From Sulfuricurvum sp. (GTDB lineage Bacteria > Campylobacterota > Campylobacteria > Campylobacterales > Sulfurimonadaceae): a stretch of 64,000 nt of DNA. The stretch covers positions 1 through 64,000 of the forward strand of contig JAQULP010000003.1 in assembly GCA_028718525.1 (NCBI GenBank). The letters are read 5' to 3'. The notes beneath the pieces were generated by a model that was not told the DNA's origin, ran no database searches, and saw only the letters and a list, made by a program, of their open reading frames with translations. How positions within the stretch are numbered: the stretch's first letter is position 1; every line of letters starts with the position of its first letter. The position numbers were made by a program, and so were the translations under genes. Shown one piece after another: positions 27,282 through 36,430 of this stretch.

Positions 27282-27391
27282 GTACTTTTCTGTTTAGCCG
27301 AAAAGTACCAAAAGAGCATACCGTGATCCAAAAACGCTACGTTCCTCTCGGCACGACTGCCTTCGGAACGGCTCATTGTATTGGATCACGG
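27282..27391. repeat. Fold-back (REP/MITE-like) element upstream of alaS
   Basis: Two nested inverted-repeat sets with no gene between them. GTACTTTT/AAAAGTAC pair at 27282-27289 and 27301-27308. CCGTGATCCAA/TTGGATCACGG (11 bp, perfect) pair at 27321-27331 and 27381-27391, and inside them CGTTCC/GGAACG pair at 27340-27345 and 27365-27370. The 71-base outer hairpin looks like a repetitive extragenic element. No transposase or terminal duplication was identified. Confidence 0.6.
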
Positions 27392-27424
27392 AAGTTTTAT
27401 AAAAGTTTTTTAGTCCAACTTCGC

Positions 27425-27430
27425 TATAAT
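27425..27430 (+). promoter_or_regulatory. -10 box for alaS
   Basis: TATAAT 32 bases before the chosen alaS ATG, immediately after the fold-back element. The -35 region is weak (AAAGTT at 27402-27407). Confidence 0.45.
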
Positions 27431-27462
27431 CGCGCAATTTTACCCAGAATGTGAGTATGACG

Positions 27463-30015
27463 ATGATGGATGTCCGCGAAGCCTTTTTGGCCTTTTTCGA
27501 ATCAAAACAACACGCTCGTGTCCCGAGCTCTCCTCTAGTGCCCGATGATGCAACCCTCCTGTTTACGAATGCGGGGATGGTCCCGTTTAAATCGATTTTT
27601 ACGGGTGATATCCCTATCCCCGCAAATCCGCGTGCAACCAGTGCACAGACCTGTATCCGTGCCGGGGGGAAACACAATGACCTTGAAAATGTCGGTCATA
27701 CGGCACGTCACCATACATTTTTCGAAATGTTGGGGAACTTTAGTTTCGGTGATTATTTTAAAGAAGAAGCGATCGCTCATGCATGGGAGTTCGTGACCGA
27801 AGTGATGAAACTACCGGTCGAAAAACTCTGGGTCACCGTTCATGAGAGTGACGACGAAGCCGAAGAGATCTGGAAAAAACATATTGCGGCAGAGCGTATT
27901 ATGCGTTTGGGAGACAAAGACAATTTTTGGCAGATGGGAGATACCGGACCGTGCGGACCGTGTTCGGAAATCTTTATCGACCAGGGTGCGGAACACTTCA
28001 ACGGACCGGAAGATTACATGGGGGGAGACGGGGACCGTTTCTTGGAAATCTGGAACCTTGTTTTCATGCAGTATGAGCGTAATGCCGCCGGAGAACTGAA
28101 ACCGCTTCCGAAGCCGTCGATCGATACCGGTATGGGACTTGAACGGGCAACCGCGGTACTTGAAGGGGTCACCAGCAATTATGACAGCACCCTTTTTATG
28201 CCGATTATCCGTAAAGTTGAAGCCCTGATCGGCAAACCGTATGTTTACGCTACCGGTGCCTCGTACCGTGTTATCGCGGATCATATCCGTACCGTTACGT
28301 TCTTGCTTGCACAAGGGACGAATTTCTCGAATGAAGGGCGCGGATACGTATTGCGCCGGATCCTTCGACGCGCTGTCCGTCACGGGTATTTGCTCGGATT
28401 TACCAAACCGTTTATGTTTGAAGTTGCCGATACGGTAGCCGAAGTGATGGGAAAACAATATCCGTATATCGTTGAAAAACTGAATATCCTGAAAGAGCAG
28501 ATGATGCTCGAAGAGGAGCGTTTCTTTAAAACGATTGCATCCGGAATCGAACTTTTTAACGAAGAGCTTAAAAACACTAAAGGGACTTTCAGCGGCGAGG
28601 TGGCGTTCAAGCTTTACGATACGTTCGGATTTCCTCTTGATTTAACCGAAGATATGCTCCGAGAAAAAAATCTTGCTCTGGATGTCGAAACGTTTGAAAC
28701 CCTGATGTCTGAACAGCGTAAACGGGCTAAAGCGGCATGGAAAGGTTCAGGGGATGCCCACGTAGAAGGGGATTTCAAAGCACTTCTGGAAACCTTCGGC
28801 GTCAATCGTTTTATCGGATACGGATACACCAAAGCACCGGTAAAAATTCAGGCGCTCTTATCTGAGAGTTTTGAACGGGTTGATCAGCTTCATGCCCTTC
28901 ATAAAGGGTGGGTTCTCCTTGAAGAGACGCCGTTTTATGCCGAAAGCGGGGGACAATGCGGCGATATTGGAACCCTTGGTGAGAAAGCGGCCGTTTTGGA
29001 TACGAAAAAATTCCACGGCCTGAACCTATCGCATATCGAGACCAAAGCAACCATCAGCGTCGGTGATACGATCGAGGCGATTGTCGATGTTTCCCGAAAT
29101 GAGATTGCCAAACATCACTCCGCGACCCATTTGCTGCATGCGGCATTGTATGAACAACTCGGTGAACATATTTCACAGGCGGGTTCATTGGTTGAACACA
29201 ACCGATTGCGTTTTGACTTCTCCCATCCGAAAGCGATGACACATGAAGAGATTGCATTGGTTGAAGAACGGGTCAATTATCATATCCTCCATGCGTTGGA
29301 GGGGATGACCCGTGAAATGAGTATTGACGAAGCGAAGAAATGCGGTGCAAAAGCGCAATTTGGAGAAAAATACGGCGATACGGTACGGGTTGTCAATTTC
29401 GGTACGGCATCGGTCGAATTTTGCGGCGGTATCCATGTCGATAATACCGCTTCGATCGGGACCTTCATCATTATAAAAGAGAGTGGTGTCAGTGCCGGTG
29501 TGCGCCGCATCGAAGCGGTGTGCGGAAACGCGGCTTACAACCATTTCAAAGCGCAGCGTCATCTACTCGAAGAGGTGGAAGCTTCCGTTAAAAACCGCGA
29601 CGTCCTGGCCGGAGTCGAACGGTTAAAAGAGCAGATTAAAACCCTTAAATCTGAGATGGCGACCCTCGCGTCATCGGCAAAAGAGGAACTTCCGGTAACG
29701 ATGATGGGGAACACGGCTGTCGTGGTTGCCGAACTGGGTGCCGGTGATATCAAAGAACGGATCGACGAATTGAAAAACAGCCATGACTCGGTTGCGGTTA
29801 TTCTGTTCCAGATCAAAGACGATAAAGTAATGTTGGCGGCCGGTGTGAAAAACAGCAGCGTCAAAGCGGGCGATTGGATCAAAACGATCGCACCAATTCT
29901 CGGCGGAGGGGGCGGAGGACGGCCTGATTTCGCTCAGGCAGGCGGAAAAGAGATCTCTAAAATCAGTGAAGCAAAAGAAGCGGCGCTGGCGTATGTAACC
30001 AAGGAACTGGCGTAA
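27463..30015 (+). CDS. alaS: Alanine-tRNA ligase
   Basis: Charges tRNA-Ala. Class II catalytic motifs are present ([43 protein letters not shown]), as are the editing-site zinc motif [12 protein letters not shown] and CGG.HV, and the C-Ala [15 protein letters not shown]. Length about 850. Starts at GTG 27451 and ATG 27457, 27463 and 27466 are in frame; GTGAG at 27451-27455 favours 27463 or 27466. The stop shares a base with the next gene (TAATG), so at least two genes are coupled. Confidence 0.97.
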   Translation: MMDVREAFLAFFESKQHARVPSSPLVPDDATLLFTNAGMVPFKSIFTGDIPIPANPRATSAQTCIRAGGKHNDLENVGHTARHHTFFEMLGNFSFGDYFKEEAIAHAWEFVTEVMKLPVEKLWVTVHESDDEAEEIWKKHIAAERIMRLGDKDNFWQMGDTGPCGPCSEIFIDQGAEHFNGPEDYMGGDGDRFLEIWNLVFMQYERNAAGELKPLPKPSIDTGMGLERATAVLEGVTSNYDSTLFMPIIRKVEALIGKPYVYATGASYRVIADHIRTVTFLLAQGTNFSNEGRGYVLRRILRRAVRHGYLLGFTKPFMFEVADTVAEVMGKQYPYIVEKLNILKEQMMLEEERFFKTIASGIELFNEELKNTKGTFSGEVAFKLYDTFGFPLDLTEDMLREKNLALDVETFETLMSEQRKRAKAAWKGSGDAHVEGDFKALLETFGVNRFIGYGYTKAPVKIQALLSESFERVDQLHALHKGWVLLEETPFYAESGGQCGDIGTLGEKAAVLDTKKFHGLNLSHIETKATISVGDTIEAIVDVSRNEIAKHHSATHLLHAALYEQLGEHISQAGSLVEHNRLRFDFSHPKAMTHEEIALVEERVNYHILHALEGMTREMSIDEAKKCGAKAQFGEKYGDTVRVVNFGTASVEFCGGIHVDNTASIGTFIIIKESGVSAGVRRIEAVCGNAAYNHFKAQRHLLEEVEASVKNRDVLAGVERLKEQIKTLKSEMATLASSAKEELPVTMMGNTAVVVAELGAGDIKERIDELKNSHDSVAVILFQIKDDKVMLAAGVKNSSVKAGDWIKTIAPILGGGGGGRPDFAQAGGKEISKISEAKEAALAYVTKELA

Positions 30016-30551
30016 TGAAAGAGTTTTTGGTCCAAACCTTTGCCGATCATCGTAACGTAATCGTTTTTTTACATGTTATCAGTGCCGTTATCTGGGTCGG
30101 CGGGATGATTGCCATCCGTTTTGCGACACATCAGTCGCTTGCCCAGATTGAAGATCCGAAGCTTCGACTTGAACGGGCCGCGCATACGTTGAAACGGCTC
30201 TTTAGTATCGTATGGCCGTTTGTCATTATCCTTATCCTGACCGCGGTTATTATGGCGGTCGGCTTGGGCTTCCGTGCGGCTGCCATGGACGCATCGGGCA
30301 ACGTTATCAATGAATACGCGATGGGAATCTACAATATGGTACACGTCAAAGAGGCGATATGGCTTATTATGTCACTGAACCTGGCTGCTATGATGTTTCG
30401 CCGACGCAAAGCTGAAATCGCTTTGCGCGAAGGAAATATTGCGGTAGCCAAAGGGATGTTGGAGATGATCGCCAAGTATATGGTTCCGGTAAATATCGTC
30501 TTGGGGATCTGTGCTATTTTTATCGGCGTGACGCTACGTAACGCCTACTAA
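30015..30551 (+). CDS. CopD-like four-helix membrane protein
   Basis: A 178-residue integral membrane protein with four hydrophobic helices. His20 in FLHVISAVIWVGGM and a second conserved-looking His in NMVHVKEAIWLIMSLN resemble the CopD/DUF2269/HemJ group, in which such histidines bind haem or metal. That resemblance is suggestive only. Coupled to alaS by a one-base overlap and followed by maf after 5 bases. Confidence 0.7.
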   Translation: MKEFLVQTFADHRNVIVFLHVISAVIWVGGMIAIRFATHQSLAQIEDPKLRLERAAHTLKRLFSIVWPFVIILILTAVIMAVGLGFRAAAMDASGNVINEYAMGIYNMVHVKEAIWLIMSLNLAAMMFRRRKAEIALREGNIAVAKGMLEMIAKYMVPVNIVLGICAIFIGVTLRNAY

Positions 30552-30556
30552 TCCTT

Positions 30557-31102
30557 ATGATCCGTCTTGCATCTTCTTCGGCAACCCGTGCCGAACTTCT
30601 TCGGAATGCCGGGATCGCATTCCTCCAGGAATCGGTCGATTTTGACGAAGATTCCATTATCGCAACGTCACCCAAAAATTTTGTTTATCAAGCTACACTC
30701 GGAAAATACAAGGTTAATTTAGAGCGATTCGGATGCGAAGATTACCCCCTATTGGTCGCCGATACGGTGGTGACCGCACAGGGAAAAATCTTGCGAAAAG
30801 CCAAAAATGAAGCAGACGCGCGTGAGATTCTGGCAACGCAGAGCGGATCGGAAGTCTCTATTGTTACCTGTATGATTTACAAATCGCCGAGAATTGAACT
30901 GATTGATATTTCATCAACCCGCTATTTCTTTGACCCGTTTTGTCCCGAAGCGGTGGAACGGTATCTTGAAAGCGGTGCCTGGAAGGGAAAAGCGGGAGCC
31001 TGTATGGTGGAAGGGTTCTGCAAACCGTATATCCGCGAGGTTCGCGGGTATGAGAGTACGGCGATGGGACTTTCGGTCGAAGTCCTCGATCTTTTTCGAT
31101 AA
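30557..31102 (+). CDS. maf: Maf family nucleotide pyrophosphatase
   Basis: Maf proteins hydrolyse non-canonical or canonical NTPs and can affect septum formation. Marks: LASSSATRAELLRNAGI (substrate loop with the SxSxxR pattern), VADTVVTAQGKILRKAKN (catalytic Asp), and GKAGACMVEGF at the place of the usual GKAG.Y.IQG. The 181-residue length fits. In a run of coupled plus-strand genes between a CopD-like gene and a lipoprotein protease. Confidence 0.9.
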   Translation: MIRLASSSATRAELLRNAGIAFLQESVDFDEDSIIATSPKNFVYQATLGKYKVNLERFGCEDYPLLVADTVVTAQGKILRKAKNEADAREILATQSGSEVSIVTCMIYKSPRIELIDISSTRYFFDPFCPEAVERYLESGAWKGKAGACMVEGFCKPYIREVRGYESTAMGLSVEVLDLFR

Positions 31103-31113
31103 GGAGATACTCA

Positions 31114-31869
31114 ATGAAATTTACCCCTTTCGTGTTAACCGCCCTGTTACTCGGCGGATGTGCTACTACTCCGGTAACCAATCGGACGCAGTTTATGATG
31201 ATTTCACCGAACGAAGAGATGGCAATGGGGGTGAGCGAAGCTCAAAAAGTGGTACAAACCTCCAAAATAAGTACGGATAAAGCGCTTCAGGAGAGGGTAC
31301 GCCGAATCGGGCAGAAGATAGCGGCAGTGAGCGGAAGAAATGATTTTGAATGGGAATTTACCGTGATTGACGATGCGACGCCCAACGCTTTTTGTCTGCC
31401 GGGAGGAAAAGTTTTTTTCTACACGGGAATTTTAAAAATTACCGATAACGACGACCAAATCGCAACGGTCATGGGGCATGAGATCGCGCACGCTCTGGCA
31501 CGGCACGGAGCCGAGCGGATGTCGATGCAAAATATGAGCAATATGGGGGCTCAGGTACTGGCAACCGCTCTCAATATCCCTTCACAGTATCAAGGGCTCT
31601 ATTCACAGGCTTACGGAATCACCTCTCAAGTTGGCCTTATCCTCCCTTACAGCCGAAAATTTGAGAATGAGGCGGATCAGATCGGTGTTTATCTGATGTG
31701 GAAAGCAGGCTATAACCCTTCGCAGGCATTAAAATTTTGGGAAAATATGGCCCGTATGTCGGAATCGTCACAGAAGCCGCCCGCGTTTCTCTCAACCCAT
31801 CCTGCGGATGAAGAGCGAATCCGAAAAATTCGCGACTATATCCCTCACCTCACCTCTTCATCACGATGA
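31114..31869 (+). CDS. M48-family zinc metalloprotease, lipoprotein (LoiP/YcaL-like)
   Basis: Periplasmic quality-control protease. A lipobox sits at LLLGGC (Cys near residue 15). The zinc-binding H-E-I-A-H is at residues 122-126, and the third ligand lies in the ENEADQIGVYLM motif. FCLPGGKVFFYTGIL is the typical edge-strand motif. The C-terminus has FLSTHPADEERI. At 251 residues it matches single-domain LoiP/YcaL proteins. It overlaps the bioF-like gene by 4 bases. Confidence 0.92.
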   Translation: MKFTPFVLTALLLGGCATTPVTNRTQFMMISPNEEMAMGVSEAQKVVQTSKISTDKALQERVRRIGQKIAAVSGRNDFEWEFTVIDDATPNAFCLPGGKVFFYTGILKITDNDDQIATVMGHEIAHALARHGAERMSMQNMSNMGAQVLATALNIPSQYQGLYSQAYGITSQVGLILPYSRKFENEADQIGVYLMWKAGYNPSQALKFWENMARMSESSQKPPAFLSTHPADEERIRKIRDYIPHLTSSSR

Positions 31870-32972
31870 ATCATCCTTACGAAAGCGAACTGAAGGCGCT
31901 AAAACGTTCCGGACGCTACCGTGAACGCCACCTTCGTAACGAACATTTGACGGATGCCGCCTCAAACGATTATCTCGGACTGGCACATCGTAAAGCACTT
32001 CACGATTTAACCTGTCAGACCCTGAGCCAATATGGTGAGCATGCCCCGAAAGCTTCGATGCTTGTCAATGGGTATCATCCGATCCATGCCGCTTTTGAGC
32101 GCGCGCTATGCAAGGCAAACGGCTTTGAATCCGGAATCGTGATGGGGAGCGGGTTTAATGCCAACATCGGCCTGATCGAAGCACTGGTCCGAAAAGGGGA
32201 TGTACTCCTCATGGATGAGGAGTATCACGCCAGCGGAGTGGCGGGAGCCAGGATGTGTGAGGGGGAGGTGATCTATTTCCCCCACAACGATTCGGATGCC
32301 CTGGAAGAGGGGTTGAAAAAAGCTCGGGGCAAACGGGTAATTATTGCCGTAGAGGGGATCTATTCGATGGGGGGAGACCTTCTGGAACGCCGAATTATTG
32401 AATTGGCGATAGAGTACGATGCGATCATGATTTTGGATGAAGCGCATAGCAGCGGCGTGATCGGCAATCGTCTGATGGGGATACTCGATTATTATTCGAT
32501 CGAACCGACCCCGCTCATGATAAAAATGGGGACGTTAGGAAAAGCCTACGGCAGCTTCGGAGCGTATGTCCTCTCCTCCGCTCATATCGGTGAGTACCTT
32601 CTCAATCGTGCCAAAAACGTTATCTACGCAACCGCTCCTTCCCTTTACGATACGGCACTGGCCCATCACGCCCTCGAGTACATTCAAGAACACGCCGAAC
32701 GTTTGCGTGAAAAGATACGGGTGCGTCAGAAGATTGTTTGGGAGGTTCTCGGAATTGAGTGCCCGGGATTGATCGTTCCGATAGAGATAGGGGATAATCG
32801 CGAAGTGATGAAATTGCAGCAGCAACTCAAAGAGGAGATGGATTTTCATGTCGGTGCGATCCGTCAGCCGACCGTAAAAAAGGCGATACTCCGTTTGATT
32901 GCAAGGGTAGATATCGATGAGGGGCGTTTGCGTCAGGCGTGTGAGCGTTTAACGCAGATTTGGGTAAAATAG
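31866..32972 (+). CDS. bioF: 8-amino-7-oxononanoate synthase-like PLP enzyme
   Basis: Alpha-oxoamine synthase that condenses pimeloyl-CoA/ACP with alanine in biotin synthesis. PLP Lys226 sits in GTLGKAYGSFGAY; the Asp/His pair is in ILDEAHSSGVIG; the substrate loop is MLVNGYHPIHAAFE. At 368 residues it is slightly shorter than E. coli BioF (384). Other members of the family (Kbl, HemA) share these motifs, so BioF is favoured on length and on occurrence in Campylobacterota. The start overlaps the upstream protease gene. Confidence 0.85.
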   Translation: MNHPYESELKALKRSGRYRERHLRNEHLTDAASNDYLGLAHRKALHDLTCQTLSQYGEHAPKASMLVNGYHPIHAAFERALCKANGFESGIVMGSGFNANIGLIEALVRKGDVLLMDEEYHASGVAGARMCEGEVIYFPHNDSDALEEGLKKARGKRVIIAVEGIYSMGGDLLERRIIELAIEYDAIMILDEAHSSGVIGNRLMGILDYYSIEPTPLMIKMGTLGKAYGSFGAYVLSSAHIGEYLLNRAKNVIYATAPSLYDTALAHHALEYIQEHAERLREKIRVRQKIVWEVLGIECPGLIVPIEIGDNREVMKLQQQLKEEMDFHVGAIRQPTVKKAILRLIARVDIDEGRLRQACERLTQIWVK

Positions 32973-32976
32973 CATC

Positions 32977-33675
32977 ATGAATACCATTGCGGTCTCACGA
33001 CTTGAAATTACCCATGATGAAAGGGTTTTGGTCGACATCGACTTTGAGATTCGACGTTCACTGGCACTGGTGGGAGAGAGCGGAAGCGGAAAGTCGCTTA
33101 CTCTGAAAGCTTTGATGGGGCTTTTGGATCCGAAACTTAAGATGCATCTTGAGCGACAATCGGATTTTGAGTGGCAGATTGGGCAATCGATAGCTCTTGT
33201 CCCTCAGAACCCTTTTACGGCGCTCTCCCCTCTGACAAGGATTAAAAATCAGCTGTTTCTCTCCCGTGAACGGAGTGTAGAACTTTTTGCATTACTGGGA
33301 TTGGATGAATCGCTGTTGGAGCGGTTTCCTCCGGAATTATCGGGCGGACAGCTTCAAAGGGTTGTCGTGGCTATCGCATTGGGCTCAAATCCCAAACTGT
33401 TATTGCTTGATGAACCGACGACGGCACTTGATCCGGCCTCCAAAGAGGTCATGATTGCATTATTAAAAAGATTACAAGATACAATAGGCTTTTCAATGTT
33501 GTTTGTCACCCATGATATGGGCGTAGCATCGGCATTATGTGAAGATATCTGTGTTTTACGTAACGGCCGTGTTATTGAACGCGGAGAAATCGAAAAGGTT
33601 GTCCGTGAACCCAAAGAGGGCTATACCCGAGCGTTAATCGACGCCGAATTTAAAACTAGAGGATTTAGACATTGA
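32977..33675 (+). CDS. ABC transporter ATP-binding protein, Dpp/Nik-like
   Basis: A 232-residue ATPase: Walker A GESGSGKS near residues 37-44, Q-loop VPQNPFTALSP, signature LSGGQLQRV near 121-129, Walker B LLLLDEPTTALDP, and switch His in VTHDMG. The Q-loop and short C-terminus ending in REPKEGYTRALI resemble the DppD/NikD class. No permease or binding protein lies next to it, so the rest of the transporter must be elsewhere. Follows bioF by 4 bases; the PBP1A gene begins 35 bases after it. Confidence 0.85.
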   Translation: MNTIAVSRLEITHDERVLVDIDFEIRRSLALVGESGSGKSLTLKALMGLLDPKLKMHLERQSDFEWQIGQSIALVPQNPFTALSPLTRIKNQLFLSRERSVELFALLGLDESLLERFPPELSGGQLQRVVVAIALGSNPKLLLLDEPTTALDPASKEVMIALLKRLQDTIGFSMLFVTHDMGVASALCEDICVLRNGRVIERGEIEKVVREPKEGYTRALIDAEFKTRGFRH

Positions 33676-33710
33676 TCAATTCTTATGAAGAAATACCGCT
33701 AAGGATAAGA

Positions 33711-35675
33711 ATGAGGAAATATTTTCTGATCAGCGTCGGAATTATCGTTATGATTCCGATCGTATTTTTAGGATATATTATCTACTCTTTTGAATATGAG
33801 ACGAAACGCCTTATCAATTACCAGCCCCGCTTGACAACGGAAGTTTACGACCGAAACGGCAACAAAATCGCCAACCTTTTCAGCGATGAGCACCGTTATT
33901 ATGTCTCGTTTGAAAATATCCCTCCCCGGTTGATCGAGGCCCTCCTGGCGATCGAGGATACGATGTTTTTTGAACATCACGGGGTCAATCCGGATGCGGT
34001 CATGCGGGCGATTATCAAAGACGTTACGGCCGGTAAGCTCAAAGAAGGGGCCAGTACCATTACGCAGCAGCTGGTTAAAAATACCCTATTGACCCGTGAG
34101 AAAAAATTCTCCCGAAAATTCAAAGAGCTTCTTTATTCAATCCGAATTGAGCAAGAGTTGACGAAAGAGCAGATTTTAGAACGCTATTTCAACGAAATTT
34201 ATCTGGGACACGGATATTACGGGATCAAAACAGCGGCAGACGGCTATTTCCGTAAGCCTCTCAAAGAGTTGTCCCTCAAAGAGATGGCGATGCTCGTCGG
34301 TCTTCCAAAAGCCCCTAACTTTTATTCGCCGACAAAAAATTACGAACTTTCCCTCGGGCGTGCGAACCGCGTTATCGGCAGAATGTATGATTTGGGGTGG
34401 ATTGATCAGGCGACGTACGAAAAAGCGACGCAAGAGCGACCGAAAGTCTATAACGATACGTTGAGCAAAAATTCGGGTCCGTATGTCATCGATGAGGTTA
34501 TGCGTCAGTTGGGAGATGCTTTCCCCGATATCCGAAGCGGCGGATATAAAATCTATACGACGATTGATATGAGACTGCAGGAAGCCGGTTATAAGGCACT
34601 CCAATCCGGTCGTGAAGAGATTCTAAAACGGGCTCAGGAAGCAGGTGATCTGGACGAAAATATGCAGCGTCAGCTCAACGGGGCCCTTATCAGTCTCGAT
34701 CCGCATACCGGCGAGATATTGGCCATGGTGGGAGGGTATGATTATTCGCTTAGCCCTTTTAACCGTGTAACGCAGGCAAAACGCCAACCGGGATCGGCGT
34801 TTAAACCGTTTATTTATCAAGTTGCACTTGATAGCGGGATGTCTCCGGCCTCTTTAGTACCGGATATCGCCCGTACCTATACGTATGCCGGTGAAGACGG
34901 AGAAGAGAAAACATGGCAGCCGAAAAACTATAAAAACGAGTACAAAGGGATGGTGACGATTCGTGACGCATTGACCCATTCGCGTAACCTCGCAACGATT
35001 AATATGGTCAGCGATATGGGATTCGGAAGGATAACGGAGGGGCTAAGACGTTTCGGGATTGTCGAAAACCTTCCTCCCGATCTTTCGATTGCGTTGGGGA
35101 CGATTTCGATCTCTCCGATTAATTTAGCCAAGTATTATACGATGTTCGCCGGCGGCGGGGCAGTGACTAATCCAATTTTGATTCGTCAGGTCATCACTCC
35201 GAAAGGGGAGACGATGCGCTATGAAAACAAAAGCCGTCAGGTCGATACGCCTCAGCAAATTTATTTGATGACGTCGATTTTAAAAGACGTTGTCGGTCAC
35301 GGAACGGGAACGGCTGCCCGTGTACCGGGAATCGAGATCGCAGGAAAAACAGGGACGACCAATAAAAATGTTGATGCATGGTTTGTCGGATACTCTCCAA
35401 CGGTAGAGACCGTTGTCTGGTTCGGGCACGACGATAATACGCCGATGCGCCGCAGTGAGACGGGGGGACGGGCAGCCGGTCCGGTATTCCGTTACTATTA
35501 CGAAGATATGCTCCGAATCTATCCGAATACCAAGCGCTATTTTGATGTGCCGGCAGGGGTCTACATCGCACCTCGGAATGAGACGAATGCAACCGAAGCA
35601 TTTACGGATACATCTACAGCTCCGGATCTGACTCAGGAAGAAGCGCCAAAAACCGAAGAAAAGTTAGTTTTCTAA
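33711..35675 (+). CDS. mrcA: Bifunctional penicillin-binding protein 1A
   Basis: Class A PBP that polymerises and cross-links peptidoglycan. A membrane anchor near 5-27; a GT51 glycosyltransferase domain with EDTMFFEHHGVNP and GASTITQQLVKN; a transpeptidase domain with the catalytic S-A-F-K (Ser362), SRN (HSRNLATIN) and KTG (AGKTGTTNKN). ATG 33711 has AAGGA at 5-base spacing; an earlier TTG at 33672 overlaps the ABC gene and lacks a site. Length 654 residues. The C-terminal tail is Thr/Glu-rich without a known domain. Confidence 0.95.
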   Translation: MRKYFLISVGIIVMIPIVFLGYIIYSFEYETKRLINYQPRLTTEVYDRNGNKIANLFSDEHRYYVSFENIPPRLIEALLAIEDTMFFEHHGVNPDAVMRAIIKDVTAGKLKEGASTITQQLVKNTLLTREKKFSRKFKELLYSIRIEQELTKEQILERYFNEIYLGHGYYGIKTAADGYFRKPLKELSLKEMAMLVGLPKAPNFYSPTKNYELSLGRANRVIGRMYDLGWIDQATYEKATQERPKVYNDTLSKNSGPYVIDEVMRQLGDAFPDIRSGGYKIYTTIDMRLQEAGYKALQSGREEILKRAQEAGDLDENMQRQLNGALISLDPHTGEILAMVGGYDYSLSPFNRVTQAKRQPGSAFKPFIYQVALDSGMSPASLVPDIARTYTYAGEDGEEKTWQPKNYKNEYKGMVTIRDALTHSRNLATINMVSDMGFGRITEGLRRFGIVENLPPDLSIALGTISISPINLAKYYTMFAGGGAVTNPILIRQVITPKGETMRYENKSRQVDTPQQIYLMTSILKDVVGHGTGTAARVPGIEIAGKTGTTNKNVDAWFVGYSPTVETVVWFGHDDNTPMRRSETGGRAAGPVFRYYYEDMLRIYPNTKRYFDVPAGVYIAPRNETNATEAFTDTSTAPDLTQEEAPKTEEKLVF

Positions 35676-35721
35676 AAGTTTTTTAAGGGGAATTTTTTTA
35701 CAATTCCCTCTCACAAATTAT

Positions 35722-35796
35722 TGGGGTATCGCCAAGCGGTAAGGCAACTGGTTTTGGTCCAGTCATTCGGGGGTTCGAATCCCTCTTCCCCATCCA
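35722..35796 (+). tRNA. tRNA-Gln (anticodon TTG), CCA encoded
   Basis: Cloverleaf read directly: acceptor 5' strand 35722-35728, D-arm with AAGCGGTAAGGC, anticodon stem ACTGG/CCAGT around loop TTTTGGT (anticodon TTG), T-arm with TTCGAAT, acceptor 3' strand 35786-35792, discriminator T and CCA at 35794-35796. The sixth acceptor pair is T-T (35727 with 35787), a mismatch. A TACAAT box lies at 35699-35704, 17 bases before the tRNA. Confidence 0.96.
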
Positions 35797-35862
35797 CTCT
35801 CTTAATTATTCCCTTTTTCCCAATTCAACCAATGTCATTTCTAAAGATTGTTGCGAGTCGTT

Positions 35863-36426
35863 TTATGAACGTTTTTTGGTAGCGGAAGAGAGATAAATCC
35901 ATACACTCCCACCGATCAGGAGCAGCATTAGAGGGGCCAGGTAAGGTTTATCGGAAAGTGCTTTATACCCTTCGATCAAGGCACCGCCGAAAAGATAGCT
36001 TCCTCCTCCGACAATAACGGCCCATATAGCGGCACCTACGGCGTTATAGCCACTGAATTTCCAAAAATCGTATTTGGTAAGCCCGACAGCCAGAGGGACG
36101 AGCGTTTTTAACCCATAGATAAATTTTTTGACGATGATTATCCATGAACCGTGACGCTTGAGGAGGAGGTGGGAAAAAGCGAGTTTACGGCGATGCTGCT
36201 TGAAATACTCCATCATTTCCCGTTTGTGATAGCGTGACATGTAAAACATCAGGGAATCGCCGATAAAATTGGCGATCAAAGCAACGGTGATTGAGAGGGA
36301 TAAATCCATTTTTCCCATAAAACTGAGAACTCCCGCCCCGATCAGGGCGACCATGCCTCCGCCCAGAGAGTAAAGGAATACGACAATGTATCCATAGGTT
36401 GAGAGATTATTGAGCATGTCATCCAT
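35863..36426 (-). CDS. DedA family membrane protein
   Basis: A 187-residue polytopic protein of the DedA/SNARE-associated family, whose members flip polyprenyl phosphate or other lipids. Seen: an N-terminal re-entrant-like segment, the ANFIGDSLMFYMSRYHKRE segment, and the family region KKFIYGLKTLVPLAVGLTKYDFWKFSGYNAVGAAIWA with its conserved basic and Gly residues. Starts 4 bases after uvrB, so it is in a two-gene unit. The exact lipid is unknown. Confidence 0.85.
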   Translation of the reverse strand: MDDMLNNLSTYGYIVVFLYSLGGGMVALIGAGVLSFMGKMDLSLSITVALIANFIGDSLMFYMSRYHKREMMEYFKQHRRKLAFSHLLLKRHGSWIIIVKKFIYGLKTLVPLAVGLTKYDFWKFSGYNAVGAAIWAVIVGGGSYLFGGALIEGYKALSDKPYLAPLMLLLIGGSVWIYLSSATKKRS

Positions 36427-36430
36427 TACG

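Noticed and set aside
33672-33710. TTG 33672 as the PBP1A start
   Set aside because: ATG 33711 has AAGGA at good spacing, and the 13 extra residues overlap the ABC gene without a family match.
35688-35708. GGGAATT/AATTCCC repeat before tRNA-Gln as a terminator of PBP1A
   Set aside because: No T-run follows on the plus strand and it overlaps the likely tRNA -10 box, so neither role is certain.
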